A stretch of 27,993 bases of DNA from Euprymna scolopes (Eukaryota; Mollusca; Cephalopoda; Sepiida; Sepiolidae), in assembly GCA_024364805.1 (NCBI GenBank), contig CM044518.1, forward strand, positions 65,630,190 through 65,658,182. Direction: 5' to 3'. Positions 1-10,845 of this stretch are shown piece after piece. Position 1 is the stretch's first letter, and each line of letters starts with the position of its first letter. A model generated the notes under the pieces. The model saw only the letters and a program-made list of their open reading frames with translations. It had not been told where the DNA came from and searched no databases. The translations under genes were made by a program, and so were the position numbers.

Positions 1-52
1 GTCTGTCTGTCTGTATGTCTGTGTGTGTCTGTCTGTCTGTCTGTCTGTCTGT
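1..52. repeat. GTCT/TGTC microsatellite
   Basis: The window opens in a tetranucleotide array of GTCT units with a few variants. Any frame through it is an artefact of the repeat. The following stretch to about 540 is AT-rich; I see no recognisable gene or mobile element in it. Confidence 0.9.
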
Positions 53-574
53 GTCAGTGTTTGTAAATTATTTGAAAAACGACTTTGGTTAATTGAAGGG
101 AGAATAGATCTAAATCGTTTGACAGAAGAAAAAACAACGAGGTTAAACGAGGAATATTCAATCGGCAGCCATTTTGTTTTACGAGATCAGTGTCACACAA
201 CGGGAGATCATAAAGATTTACGGATGTTTTTCAATGAAACGAAATTAAAAGACATTTTTTTAAATAGGGTTGGTTTCCTGCTAACGCAGATTAGAATCTG
301 AAGTCATTCACGTAAACAGCATTTATGAATGACAAGAATGGAAAAAATTCGTTAAAGTTACCTAGCAATGTTTTTATTTACCAAACTGACGGACTGTCTG
401 TCTTCTAAAAGTCTATTCTTTGTCTATAAATTTTGACCCCTTGACAGCCAGATTTCTGACCGAAAACCAGTTAAAACACTTAGAAGCTTCTAGAATGTTC
501 AGGAATATGTAATATTTGTCATTTGTTTAAATCTGACCATGCACGTATGAACATCGTACATGCATACAGAAATA

Positions 575-680
575 ATCGCAAACATGCATACACATACATA
601 TGTACATATACATACACATATACATATATATACATATATATATATACATAGACATATATATATATATATATATATATATC
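575..680. repeat. ACATAT/TA microsatellite
   Basis: Alternating ACATAT and TATACA units pass into a pure (TA)n run at about 652-678. A sister tract lies at 935-1052. Confidence 0.9.
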
Positions 681-714
681 AACAAATATTCAATGAAGGC
701 TAATACAAATATGA

Positions 715-890
715 GCGTCCTATGTTGCCAGAACTAGCTTGTGTCAAGTGCGGGCAGACGTGCAAGACGTAGGCGGCTTAGAAGTTACCGTCCAGCACGT
801 GCTGTTAGTGTCGCTCATGTCTGCTATGCTAAAGAATGCCTGAGTTTGGCCGGACTTAAAAGCCACTTTTGTGCGCCTCACCGCTGAGCT
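715..890 (+). other. Possible LINE coding fragment
   Basis: This island between two microsatellites is richer in G+C than its surroundings. On the plus strand it reads as a basic stretch (RARRRRLRSYRPARAV) followed by KECLSLAGLKSHFCAP. The latter resembles the Cys/His tail (GLKSH...C/H) seen near the end of some LINE ORF2 proteins. No longer homology is visible, so this is only a hint of a decayed retroelement. Confidence 0.25.
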
Positions 891-934
891 GTCTTCCTAT
901 ATTAAGTAATGACAATATTCGAGAACGATTCGTC

Positions 935-1052
935 CTGCCATCATATAGATAAATACACATATACATATACAATGTACATATACATTCATATGCATATATG
1001 CATATATATACACACACATACATATATACATGCATCTATATATACATAATAT
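935..1052. repeat. ATACAT/TATATG microsatellite
   Basis: Imperfect ACATAT/TGCATA repeat that abuts the left end of the Tc1-type element. Short frames running through it are low-complexity artefacts. Confidence 0.85.
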
Positions 1053-1055
1053 ATA

Positions 1056-2290
<1,235 letters not shown>

Positions 2291-2344
2291 TACTTCATTC
2301 ATGATAAGATGACGAATACAGCTCTTTAATAAAAAAATAAACAT

Positions 2345-2800
2345 ATGAGCGTGAAACGGTTTGTTTTTTATAATGGGTTACTAACTTCAGTTCCAGTAGG
2401 AGGTCATTGACAGTAATACCTTTTATGCGTGCGTAGCGCACAGAACACACTGATTGCAGTTCCGTGGTTCCATTCGATCGTCGGTGGTTTGGTACTTTAC
2501 TTGAACCGATGTACAAGAAATACGAAGTAGCAACATCAAGACACCTTTTTATATTTTCTGTAGTTTAATTTCTATGTCTGCATTCGTTTGGAGTAGCATC
2601 TGTCTTCTTGTCTTCCTGAAAACTTCAATCTATACACTTCCGTTGATTACATCATTAGATCGACCGTTCGTCTCGCTTCCTATGGCGTATTTTTTACTAG
2701 AATATCTTGTCCTTTTCTTTTTCAGTTTTAACAACTAGTTCTTTACTTTTCCATTTTTAAGCTTAACCATATTCCTTTTTATGCTCGCATTTTTTTATTT
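2345..2800. other. Unassigned stretch
   Basis: This part may be the flank of the broken Tc1 element or a different repeat. It holds a moderately GC-rich patch (about 2425-2515) that I cannot place. No motif I trust is seen on either strand. Confidence 0.4.
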
Positions 2801-2802
2801 AA

Positions 2803-2805
<3 letters not shown>

Positions 2806-2866
<61 letters not shown>
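2806..2866. repeat. (TA)n microsatellite
   Basis: A pure TA run, preceded by ACACACACA. It is one of four long TA tracts in the window (also near 652, 12180 and 24275). Confidence 0.95.
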
Positions 2867-2869
<3 letters not shown>

Positions 2870-2952
2870 TTGTATGTAACCTCTCACTTTCTAACTAAAA
2901 CATAACATACTTATCAACATGTAAATGACGCCAATTGCAATTGTGGTAGAAA

Positions 2953-3141
2953 TCAAGTGCTTGCTGTGAATGTCATACAAGAAGAAACTAGAGATTGAAT
3001 CACCCCCTGAAAATAGCAATAGAGTAAAGAAAGACTAGTAACATCTCTTCTGTTTAAGACGGGGAATGTAAGAAAGGGAGGATATCTTCTCTCACTAGAT
3101 TGTGAAGTTGATTTTGCTGGGAGGGGTTTCACGCTAAACAA
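2953..3141 (-). pseudogene. LINE ORF2 C-terminal fragment
   Basis: The minus strand encodes NRRDVTSLSLLYCYFQG. This corresponds to the conserved HRRDVASLSLFYRYFHGKC block near the end of the reverse-transcriptase protein in the commonest LINE family of this window (compare 14930-15650 and 20640-21135). Sequence on both sides is diverged and no A-tail is kept. This is a short, old fragment. Confidence 0.65.
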
Positions 3142-3571
3142 AGCACATTGTATCTGAAACGTAAAGGATACTGTGAATAAGGGATTAGCCTATAGGGAGA
3201 TTTTAAATAGGGAGTTGAGCAAAGAGATGTCTGCTTGTGTTACATTTAAATTTCTGAATATTACTGCAGTTGTTACAAGAAAGGTTCCCCTTTTCTTGTA
3301 AGAAAAACATTAGATAAGTGAAAATGAGATTAGGATAGACCGAGATTTGAACTCTGTAAGCAAGGTTCAGAAATTGAATTTCGCATTGTTCAGTTTCACA
3401 TCAAATAGTTTAGATATGTTTGTTGTAAAAGGAATTTTGATTGTTCAATTCTTTTTTATGAAAACTGAATTAAAATAAGGTCAGAGAGAAGAACGAACAA
3501 TAGCAATTTAAAAACATATTAGAAAATTGTTAGGTCGAAAAATAGGTTAGTTAGAATTATTTGTCTGCAGA

Positions 3572-4196
3572 AGTGTGTTGGGAACATGTGCCGAGCCACG
3601 CATGCGAGACGATCACGTATGGAGCCATACTTATGACGTCATAGCAGAAAGAGAATTTCTCAATATAGGAGTCAGGATTAAAGATCAGTTAGTTGGAGAC
3701 AGGAGGCAGTCGAGTCCGGATCGAAGTCAGCACAGTCAGCCGGACAGAGCTGACATGAGGAGGGTCCCCCTTAGAGGTGAAGAGGAGAACATTGGACATG
3801 TAAAAACGACTTGACGTCACCATCATTCGACCGGTCGATGTGATAATGAAGAGTCATCAGCAATGTTTTGTAAAACTGTGTTGTGTCGGCTTTCTATAGA
3901 AAAAAGGTAACATGTAATCCTTATATGAAGTTTGTCCCTCATCTTAACATGAACGTATGTAACTCTCCCAAGAAACTGGATCCCCCTCCCCTCACTAATA
4001 TATGTCAAGAAGAAACATCACAGAACTGTATACGTGTCGATCTTTTCTATCTCTCATCATCTTTCTGTCGTGTATTACATGTCCCCGACGTCTCTCTAAT
4101 ATGAATGTCCCCATCTTATCTCTTTAATATAAAAAAAACACCCAACTACACAACACAGTAAGGAAAACAGTTCACACTCTACTCTAGCAGTTCAAG
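3572..4196 (+). mobile_element. Possible solo LTR (fossil)
   Basis: About 625 bp that starts TGTGTTGGGAACATGTG and ends in ...GCAGTTCA, so it has TG...CA ends. It contains a GACGTCA-type motif (3635-3641, again at 3813-3819) and a TATA-like AATATAAAAAAAA near its right end (4126-4138). Its base composition differs from the flanks. No internal coding region or partner repeat is in the window and no clear target duplication was found. It is a fossil at most; a host regulatory region or unknown repeat are alternatives. The reading frame at 3575-3814 has no recognisable domain. Confidence 0.35.
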
Positions 4197-4249
4197 GTAA
4201 GAATCTATTAGTAGAATTAGTAGAAAGTTGTTTGATACTTGAATATCTC

Positions 4250-4538
4250 TACAGTGAAAATGGTGGGATTGTGCTACCTGTCAGATTAGTCAGGAGTATT
4301 TATGTTGAGAGAGACGCTGGTGTTATGAGTTCTGTTGGAGCACATTTCATTGAATTACCTGTAAAACAAGCACAGGGGTGCAACACTGTGGTGATAGGAC
4401 AGAGGCTGGATCTTGGAAGACAGTGTGGGACCTATTAAATTAGAGACTCTGTTTTGAAGAAACTAGTGGTTGGTTTACCAGCTAATATGTGGCAACAATA
4501 TTCCATGCATGGGCGTATGGCGACTTTATTAAAATATA
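4250..4538 (-). pseudogene. LINE ORF2 C-terminal fragment
   Basis: The minus strand reads RPCMEYCCHILAGKPTTSFF, the block that appears as MEYCCHIWAG elsewhere. Further on it reads a decayed LIGP...LHPCACFTGNSMKCAPTEL, which matches ASLCLFYKYFNGECSDEL of the copy at 22080-22610. Frames change several times. It stops exactly at the TA next to the MITE at 4539. Confidence 0.7.
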
Positions 4539-4903
4539 TGCGAGTCGTTCCAAAAGTAAAACCTCCAAATTTCTTTATTCTAAAAAATTGAAGAGCTCTA
4601 AAGACGGGAGTGGTACTCTTAAAACAAGCCACCTTTTCTGCTCCAGATTTTATTTTTCTGCATAGTCACCAGCATTCTAATTGCATTTTTGCCATGAATT
4701 CAAGTCTGCATCTTTGATTCTGGCGCATGGCCACGACAGGAGTGGCTTTCTTAGTCTTACACCGTCAACATCTGCAAGAAAGAGATGAAGCTTTCAGGCC
4801 ATGAATTCATAAGTTCAGCCATCATAACTATGCAATTTGCAATCTTCTCTGATTCATTCGGGTGGAATAAAAAATAGGAGGCTTACTTTTGGAACGCCCC
4901 TTG
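4539..4903. mobile_element. Mariner-like MITE
   Basis: Ends are inverted repeats: the left has CGTTCCAAAAGTAAAACCTCC (4546-4566) and the right, reversed, has CGTTCCAAAAGTAAGCCTCC. Similarity continues for about 38 bp including a run of T-rich sequence ending TTTATTC. A TA dinucleotide flanks each end (4537-4538 and 4904-4905), as expected for the TA duplication of mariner elements. At 365 bp with no transposase motifs inside, it is a non-autonomous element. A similar but isolated end is at 17150-17185. Confidence 0.8.
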
Positions 4904-4905
4904 TA

Positions 4906-5560
4906 GGATCGTAGGATATCAAGGCAAGAAAGAATTCCAAGATGAGAACAGTCCAAACAATCCAACTAGTACAAATTATCAATTCGTATCTAATAAGATT
5001 CCAACATAATTAGATAAAATAAGATAAAAATGTTATGTCAGACTTAAGCGTAACACACTGACGGATAGGAGGAATGAACTTCTTATTATGATGCGTGGAT
5101 GTATTAAATCTTAATAACTCAACCATGACAGACCTACCGACCCGTAATAACAGAGCTGCCTGGACGTATCTAAAAGAATGGATGGGAGTCGGATTATTTC
5201 TTTAGTTTCTGTAAACATCTTGTTTCCGTAAAAGTACTTTCGGAAAACTGCTCAAAACTAAGCAAACGATGCTTAACCAGCCTCTTTCACGACAACCAAG
5301 GCATCGAACTCCACAACCTAGATGAAGTCAACTGGATAACTTTTCGCGATGCCTAAAATGGCCAGCCGGGAATGGTGGCATCAACATTTAGATTAATCGT
5401 CTTATAAGCCAAATAAGCCGCTTAAGATCTTTGGTTTCGAAACTAAGTTCATACAATCACAAATGTGCCAGGGTTTCTTTGAACCTACCCCATTCCCCCA
5501 CCCCTTTTCCGAGAAAAGAGTTCTTTTAGATCGATAACTTGAACTACAAAACAGAAATAA
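4906..5560. other. Unassigned stretch
   Basis: No domain, repeat or RNA gene recognised. Reading frames are short on both strands. Confidence 0.4.
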
Positions 5561-5565
5561 GAATA

Positions 5566-6233
5566 CCTACTATTATATAAAACGAACTTTGTCTGTGTCT
5601 GTGATCTGGTTCCCTATAGACTCGAAAACAGCTGTGCCAATGTTTATGAAATCTCACATGAAGGTACTTTATGTACTTGGCAGATAGGTTTTTTATCGGA
5701 ACGTCTCTGATACCTATCAATAATCAATAATCTAAATAATCCGATGAAAGAAGGAACAGGCGATTTTGACGGAAGTTAACACCTTATACAGCCTAACATA
5801 ACGCATGCATTTGAGAAGTTTTATTACCACACAAGCCAAAAGACTGGACATATAAAATCAACAGTAGGTTCTTTGATATGACCGGGGCGCGTTCGAAATG
5901 AATGTTTCTCTTTAGAGCACAATTGTAGTATGATATTTGATTTTGCATTTTAAACTTTAATTCAAGCCATTATATATAAAAATAATTTTATAAAGTCAAC
6001 GGTAAGTTCTCTACAGTGTAATGTAGACTGCAATGTATTGTGAACTGAGTCACTGCGAGAGGCATCTGAGTTTTGTCCTGATGCACCGCGATGTGTCCCC
6101 AAGTAGAGCATGCAATCAATCGATTTGATTGAAAAATGGTTGATTTCACCGATTTCGGTGACAAAAAATATGGGAGTGTGAAACATTCGTCGATCACCAT
6201 TCAATCCAGAATAATCTCGGGTCATTCTGCTAG
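5566..6233 (+). mobile_element. Non-autonomous Helitron, family 1, copy 1
   Basis: The left end (ACTATTATATAAAACGAAC then TTTGTCTGTGTCTGT) and right end (...TTCTGCTAG, 6230-6233 = CTAG) match a second copy at 22950-23723. Long shared blocks include CCGATGAAAGAAGGAACA, TTTGAGAAGTTTTATTA and GAAACATTCGT. The hairpin just before CTAG, clear in copy 2, is worn here (CTCGGGT remains). No Rep/helicase coding is present. Frames at 5962-6351 are chance ORFs in the element. Confidence 0.75.
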
Positions 6234-6239
6234 TCCCAT

Positions 6240-6555
6240 TATAAATAATGTTTGGTGTCTGTCTGTCTGCAAACGAAACTACGTTACATTTCTGAAAGTT
6301 ATTGATTCATATTTTCAAATCAGTATCTGCGTATCATATTTATTTCTGTAATCAAGCCTTCAATTCGAGCTTACACCTCCTTAGGGCTTTTTATACACAC
6401 TTAAAAATCGAGATTAGCAATCCAGATTATCTGCATGCAAGACCACAACTATACTAATTAAGCTATAGTGCTGCACACAAGAAAGTCGTATCATGGAATG
6501 TGCAAACCAAGATGTACGACCGATTACACTGAGTAGAAATTTCGTACGTTTTGAC
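6240..6555. other. Unassigned stretch
   Basis: Starts with a short (GTCT)n run at about 6256-6270. Nothing else is recognised. Confidence 0.4.
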
Positions 6556-6559
6556 TGTT

Positions 6560-7680
6560 GTTTAGATTTCCACAACTGATTTAGGGTATTTTAGCACTAC
6601 TGGATCGGCAAATGGCGTCTGCTACACTCCATCAGGTCAGATTTTTGTGTTACGTTGATTTGAAAAAGAAAAGTCAGATCTTGTGATAAAATTGATTACA
6701 TGTTTGTGTCATTATCAGTTAATTTTTGTCAACACATATCATCCTAAATATGTTTTTTAGAGAAAAAAATTTTTTTTTTGCCAATAACATATATTGATTA
6801 CCTGAGAGAAACATCGATTACTGCAAACTGAATATTGGACATCGATTAAGGTAAGTTCAAGTAAATTACCTGTTGCTTTATCATTATTCAAAGTTCTTCA
6901 GACACATATCATCCTAAATATGTTTTTAAGAGAAAATTAATTACCTGACAGAAACATTGATTACTATAAACTGAATGGTGGATATTAACAAAATGGTGGA
7001 CATTGATAAAGGTATGTACAGGTAAATTGCATGTTGCTTAACATTGTTCAAAGTACAGAGCTTGAACTTCCATTTCTTCAAACTCCTGAAATGATTAGCG
7101 GTAGAAAGATCTCTATTCAAATTCCAACGGTAGTCAGCGACTCTGATACCTGATCTCCATCTCTTTAAGGTCCTGATGGAATCTCTTCCCCTGCTCGTCA
7201 CTCATTAAACCCAGGTTTTCAGGAAACCGGTCGATATGTGAAAATAAGTAACACATCTTCACGCTCATGTTTGTGAAAGCAGTAAGCATGTTGCTGACAA
7301 CTTCTGCATAGTTTATGGACTTATTATTGCTTAGAAAGTTCATCACTGCCAGAACAAATGTCTTTGATGCTTCCAGTTTCACTTCGTTCATTCAGTTCTC
7401 CAACGCTGGATTTCTAATGAGCTGCCATCAAAGGTGCCATCTTTCAAATTCTCCATGGTCAATCCTGGAAAAATCTGGGACAAGTAAGTGAAGCATTCAT
7501 CATCCTTGTCCAGAACATTGATTATCTGCTCGATTAAGCCGAGCTTGATGCGTAATAGTGGGACGAGTATTAATAAAACCTACATCCTCAGCAAAAAATA
7601 CAGAATCCATATGAATGTTTCACATGTCATCGAACAACCTCCTCTAAATGACAGTGTTTGCTCCATTGAGTATCATTAAA
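6560..7680 (-). pseudogene. Dispersed invertebrate protein family, pseudogene copy 1 with 3' flank
   Basis: Minus strand. The order is LGLIEQIINVLDKDDECFTY then LSQIFPGLTMENLKDGTFDG (about 7560-7420), a frame change, then MNEVKLEASKTFVLAVMNFL, MLTAFTNMSVKM, HIDRFPENLGLMSDEQGKRF and HQDLKEMEIRYQSR (7391-7134). After another frame change comes VADYRWNLNRDLS (about 7140-7100). I recognise these motifs from many uncharacterised proteins in arthropod and mollusc genomes (consensus SDEQGERFHQDIKVMEERYQ, MMADYCW). I do not know their function. The downstream part to 6560 is shared with the copy at 19583-21345, so a unit wider than the ORF was copied. At least two frame changes make it non-functional. 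Confidence 0.75.
6731..7060. repeat. Tandem duplication of about 165-175 bp
   Basis: Two adjacent units each start ACACATATCATCCTAAATAT (6733 and 6903). They run through CCTGAGAGAAACATCGATTA / CCTGACAGAAACATTGATTA and end in TTCAAAGT. The duplication lies in the 3' flank of pseudogene copy 1. Confidence 0.85.
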
Positions 7681-7689
7681 CATGTTCTG

Positions 7690-7875
7690 CTTAGGTTCAA
7701 GTCAGTTTCCAGGAGTTCATTTACAAAATTAAAGAAATTAATAAGACCAGTTATTTTCAATGGGCCAAAGAAAAAAATCTCTGGGCTTTGCTTGTCTTCA
7801 GAAAGTTAATGAATTTAAGTAGAAATAAATATTCTTTTAGAATTGAGAGAAAACAATAATGTGCTGCAGAATAAA
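7690..7875. other. AT-rich spacer
   Basis: Nothing recognised between the pseudogene and the minisatellite. Confidence 0.4.
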
Positions 7876-7879
7876 AATA

Positions 7880-8605
7880 TAATCTCGTACGTATACATTG
7901 AAAAAAAATAATATCCTAACTCTATATAAAAAAATAATATACCACTTACACATTAGAAAAAGCAATATCCTACCTACATCTACACATTGAAAAAAATCAT
8001 ATCCTTAATATATGATCTATGAAAATATGATCCTAAATCGATATATGAAAAATAATATCCAAAATCTACACTGAAAAAATAATATCCTACGTACACATTT
8101 AAACAATATCCTAAATCTATATTAAAAGATATAATACTCTACGTACACATTAAAAAAATAATGCCCTATCCATACAGGGAAAACATGATTTTTTGGTTAC
8201 ATATTGAGATGACGGTGACTAAGTAGTTAACTACACAAACTATAAACATTGATGTGCCAGGTTCGAATCAAATTCATTCCACAGAAAGACTTTCATCACA
8301 CCTGTACCTAACCTTGTGTCTAACCTCATGTAGAGGGAGTAAACAAATACATATTGAAAAAATAATGAACCACCCCATATGAAAAAATAATGAACCACCC
8401 CCACATTAAAAAATAATGAACCACCCCCACATGAAAAAATAATGCCCTACCTCCACTTTAAAAATAATAAGTTCAGACCTCTACATTAAATAATAATGCG
8501 CTACCTTCTAATTAAAAAATAACATCTTACTTTCACATTAAAAAATCATACCCTAGCACCACATTAAAACTTAATGTCCTACGTACACATTGAAAAGGTA
8601 AACAT
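7880..8605. repeat. Minisatellite with TACACATTAAAAAATAAT core
   Basis: About twenty imperfect units of roughly 25-35 bp, built on CCTAC(G)TACACATT followed by GAAAAAATAAT. Units near 8360-8440 are of a sub-type with AATGAACCACCCCCACAT. A SINE-like insert at about 8190-8340 splits the array. Confidence 0.85.
8194..8342 (+). mobile_element. tRNA-derived SINE-like insert
   Basis: GTGACTAAGTAGTTAACT (from 8215) fits a pol III A box, and GGTTCGAATCA (8260-8270) is a near-perfect B box. The spacing of about 35 nt is that of a tRNA head. A tail of about 70 bp follows. It interrupts the minisatellite, whose units resume at about 8345. A related unit is at 25455-25620. It cannot be a working tRNA because no acceptor-stem pairing is evident. 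Confidence 0.6.
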
Positions 8606-8989
8606 CATGAACTATTATCTTATTTGCTCTTATACCAAAATTGCAAAATAGATACCAACTTTATATGTGGAGTAACTGTTTTTTAAAGTTATGCGATAAA
8701 ACAAATAAGAATCAGAAATTAAAGTGAAAAGGTTTATTTAATAACAGGTTTCGATTTTGAAATCGGAAATGGGTGTTTCACAAAAAAAAGTCCCTCATAA
8801 TTTTATACCACGCAGATTGTAAAAAAAATTTTAACTTACAAACATTTATAGATATAACCAAATTTCTTTACTACTAACTCTAAATCGAGGTGGCAATAAA
8901 ACCGCACATAATCGGCTAAAACATTTAAAAGCTCTTACTAACAAAAAAGTTTTCTTTTTTTTTTTTTTGCATTCATTAAATCATTCGAT
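8606..8989. other. AT-rich spacer upstream of small ORF
   Basis: No repeat recognised. A TTACTAAC (8936-8943, like a branch point) and a long T-rich tract (8950-8969) precede the ORF at 8990, but no AG that would finish a 3' splice site is found before its ATG. Confidence 0.4.
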
Positions 8990-9217
8990 ATGATGGTGCG
9001 TTTGCTTTTATTATTCTCTCTTCTGGCACTCTTTGGTACCATGACTTTATGGTGTGATTCTTGCCTTTGTCAAAGACCGTTTCAGACGACGATAGCATTT
9101 TCGTATACGGCCAAGAACTACACAGATGTTTATATCTTACGGATGAGCCCAAATGAGGGCGAAACTCGAGTCTTGGACTTCCGCTTTGTTGACTGTCATG
9201 ACTCTTGTGAGCTGTGA
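8990..9217 (+). CDS. Candidate small secreted Cys-containing protein
   Basis: A 75-codon ORF starting ATGATG. The N-terminus is a good signal-peptide shape: MMVR, then a leucine-rich hydrophobic core (LLLLFSLLALFGTMTL), with WCDSCLCQ after it. Cysteines are at 22, 25, 27, 69 and 73; the last two are in DCHDSC. A possible N-glycosylation site, N-Y-T, is at 43-45. A poly(A) signal AATAAA is at 9315-9320, about 100 bp past the stop. The ORF is in the least repetitive part of the window. I do not recognise the family. It could be a chance ORF, a last or first exon, or a single-exon secreted peptide. Confidence 0.4.
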   Translation: MMVRLLLLFSLLALFGTMTLWCDSCLCQRPFQTTIAFSYTAKNYTDVYILRMSPNEGETRVLDFRFVDCHDSCEL

Positions 9218-9314
9218 CGTTGTTTTGCTGTGGAAATAATTATACAAGTTAGAAAAGTATTTCATCCAAGGCATGAAAATTGTTAAACAAAATATTTTTA
9301 CTATAGGCTTTAGA

Positions 9315-9320
9315 AATAAA
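9315..9320 (+). promoter_or_regulatory. Candidate poly(A) signal
   Basis: AATAAA 98 bp past the stop of the small secreted ORF. Such hexamers are common by chance in this AT-rich DNA. Confidence 0.3.
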
Positions 9321-9329
9321 TGTACAAGA

Positions 9330-10150
9330 TTCAATTTGAAATTTATTTATCTTCAAAGTGCACTTTTATAAATTTTACAAAGTAAGGTATAACAATTTAA
9401 TTTAAATTGAATCAAAAAATTACCTTGGATTTATTTTATGTAATGTACATTTTGTTGCACTTTTTTAAAAAAATCATTGAAAATTTTATATCTATATCAT
9501 TAATTGCTAGATAAAAGATAATGTTTTTAAAGTGCTATTTTGAAAAATAATGTAAATAAATGTTTATAGTTTCACAAAAAAGAGCGAATTCTTTCCTTAT
9601 CTTTGTTTCCTTGCGCCTGTCTGCATACAACGTGTGGGTCTCGAGTGTTGACATCTAAGGACTACGTTACACGTAGGGTCCTGTTTGTTGCTGCTGCCGG
9701 CTTGAGAATTCTGAAGAGAACTGATTTTGTTGAACAGGTCTTATCGGAATTTCAAAGCTGGCACTAGCTTACTATACGCACATATAAGTGTAACTATTGG
9801 GTCTTTGAAACGATTTTTTTGTCAGGGGGTTGGAAAAATATTTGAATTCACACGTTTCTGTAAAAATCTTCTGGATTTTTGGAGTGAATGTGGAAGCGAT
9901 TCTGATTCAGCTGCCACAATCTCTCACCTCTTTGCTGATTTTATATGGGCCGTAATTTTGGATTTTGTTTTCTTAATTATTAACTAGAATCTACATTAGG
10001 ACGAGTGGAAAAATTATTAGTGACAAAAAGAAAAACGTTAAATATTATTAAGAAACCATTATCACCGATCGGATCTGTCCATTGTGCCAAGATTTTACAC
10101 TGTCTGTTCTCGGTTTTCTATACTCGGAAGGAGGAGGAAGAGCATCTTTC
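9330..10150. other. Unassigned stretch
   Basis: Very AT-rich to about 9590, then ordinary single-copy-looking sequence. An 86-codon frame at 9727-9987 has no motif I know, and I do not call it a gene. Confidence 0.4.
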
Positions 10151-10154
10151 GTAT

Positions 10155-10475
10155 TATTAATATCTGGATTCTTCGGACAACTGTTCTCATCTTGTGTATC
10201 ATTTTCATAACGTTTCGGTCGATGAAACCTCCGAGCTTCTTCAGGTAAATCTTGTCATATTCGGGAATGTTTCTATTGAACTTGCGAATTTAGACGGAAT
10301 TTAAAACGGAATCCTGTATTTACTTCACGGAGGTAGCATGATCTCGTTCCTTCAGCCATGACTGAATAGAGGTCCTAAGTAATCCGCAATTGTATTTTTC
10401 TGTCGCCCATACTGAGAATTGAACCTTCAACTTTCAGGGGAATATCACTTTTATAATTGATTTTTCTAAGTACTT
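10155..10475 (-). mobile_element. Hammerhead-bearing unit A (PLE terminal repeat or retrozyme-like)
   Basis: Read on the minus strand, this unit aligns over about 300 bp with 24957-25275. Shared blocks are GAAGGTTCAAT, ACTTAGGACCTCTAT, CAGTCATGGCTGA, GAAACATTCCCGA and AAGATGAGAACAGT. Near its end it carries CTGAAGA (10244-10238), an interrupted stem closed by CGACC, then GAAACG. Those are the conserved boxes of a hammerhead ribozyme (CUGANGA, stem II, GAAA). Penelope-like elements and small retrozymes of animals are known to carry such motifs. Confidence 0.6.
10209..10246 (-). ncRNA. Hammerhead ribozyme-like core A
   Basis: Minus strand: CTGAAGA, then AGCTCGG...CGACC (stem II with one mismatched pair), then GAAACG. 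The position of stems I and III and the cleavage site cannot be fixed by eye. Confidence 0.5.
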
Positions 10476-10765
10476 TAATCCCTGCGAAAAATCCTCATCT
10501 CAAAAATTCAGAAACAAAGAGCATCTTTATTCAGCTTCTTATCTGTTTATTGTTTCTTGCCGACTGCCATAAATCAAGTGACCTCTCTCATTATCTTGCT
10601 ATGTAATCTTGTTCAAAACGTCAAGGCATTTATATCTCTCAGACTCCAAGCTTTATTGCTTTGCACTGGAACATTAATACATTGTTGTCTTGTGTAAATA
10701 ATACAGCTCTTAACTGTATATGTCCTCTAAGATGAACTGACTGGGTCGTAACGCAGCAATTGTCA
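10476..10765. other. Unassigned stretch
   Basis: Nothing recognised on either strand. Confidence 0.4.
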
Positions 10766-10770
10766 ACCTT

Positions 10771-10845
10771 TTTTTTTTTTTTACATGGAAGTCACCACTT
10801 ATCAAGGCCCGGAAGCCTAACCCTAACCCTAACCCTAACGCACCA
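10771..10845 (-). mobile_element. LINE 3' tail joined to telomere-like repeats
   Basis: A poly(T) tract (10771-10781) and then CACCACTTATCAAGGCCCGG. This is the reversed 3' end shared by the LINE copies at 14229, 14945, 20045 and (plus strand) 21085-21125. Instead of the usual CCACTCGAGGATAAGGG it then goes into three and a half (CCCTAA) units (about 10817-10840). The LINE body is missing. Confidence 0.7.

Noticed and set aside
4232-4438. Plus-strand 68-codon ORF as a gene
   Set aside because: It is antisense to a LINE ORF2 fragment that reads on the minus strand.
8260-8270. tRNA gene from the GGTTCGAATC box
   Set aside because: No cloverleaf: acceptor and anticodon stems do not pair. It fits a SINE head instead.
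7860-8605. CRISPR-like array
   Set aside because: Units are adjacent and degenerate with no unique spacers of constant size. It is a minisatellite in a eukaryote-like sequence. The same holds for 11290-11935 and 26880-27300.
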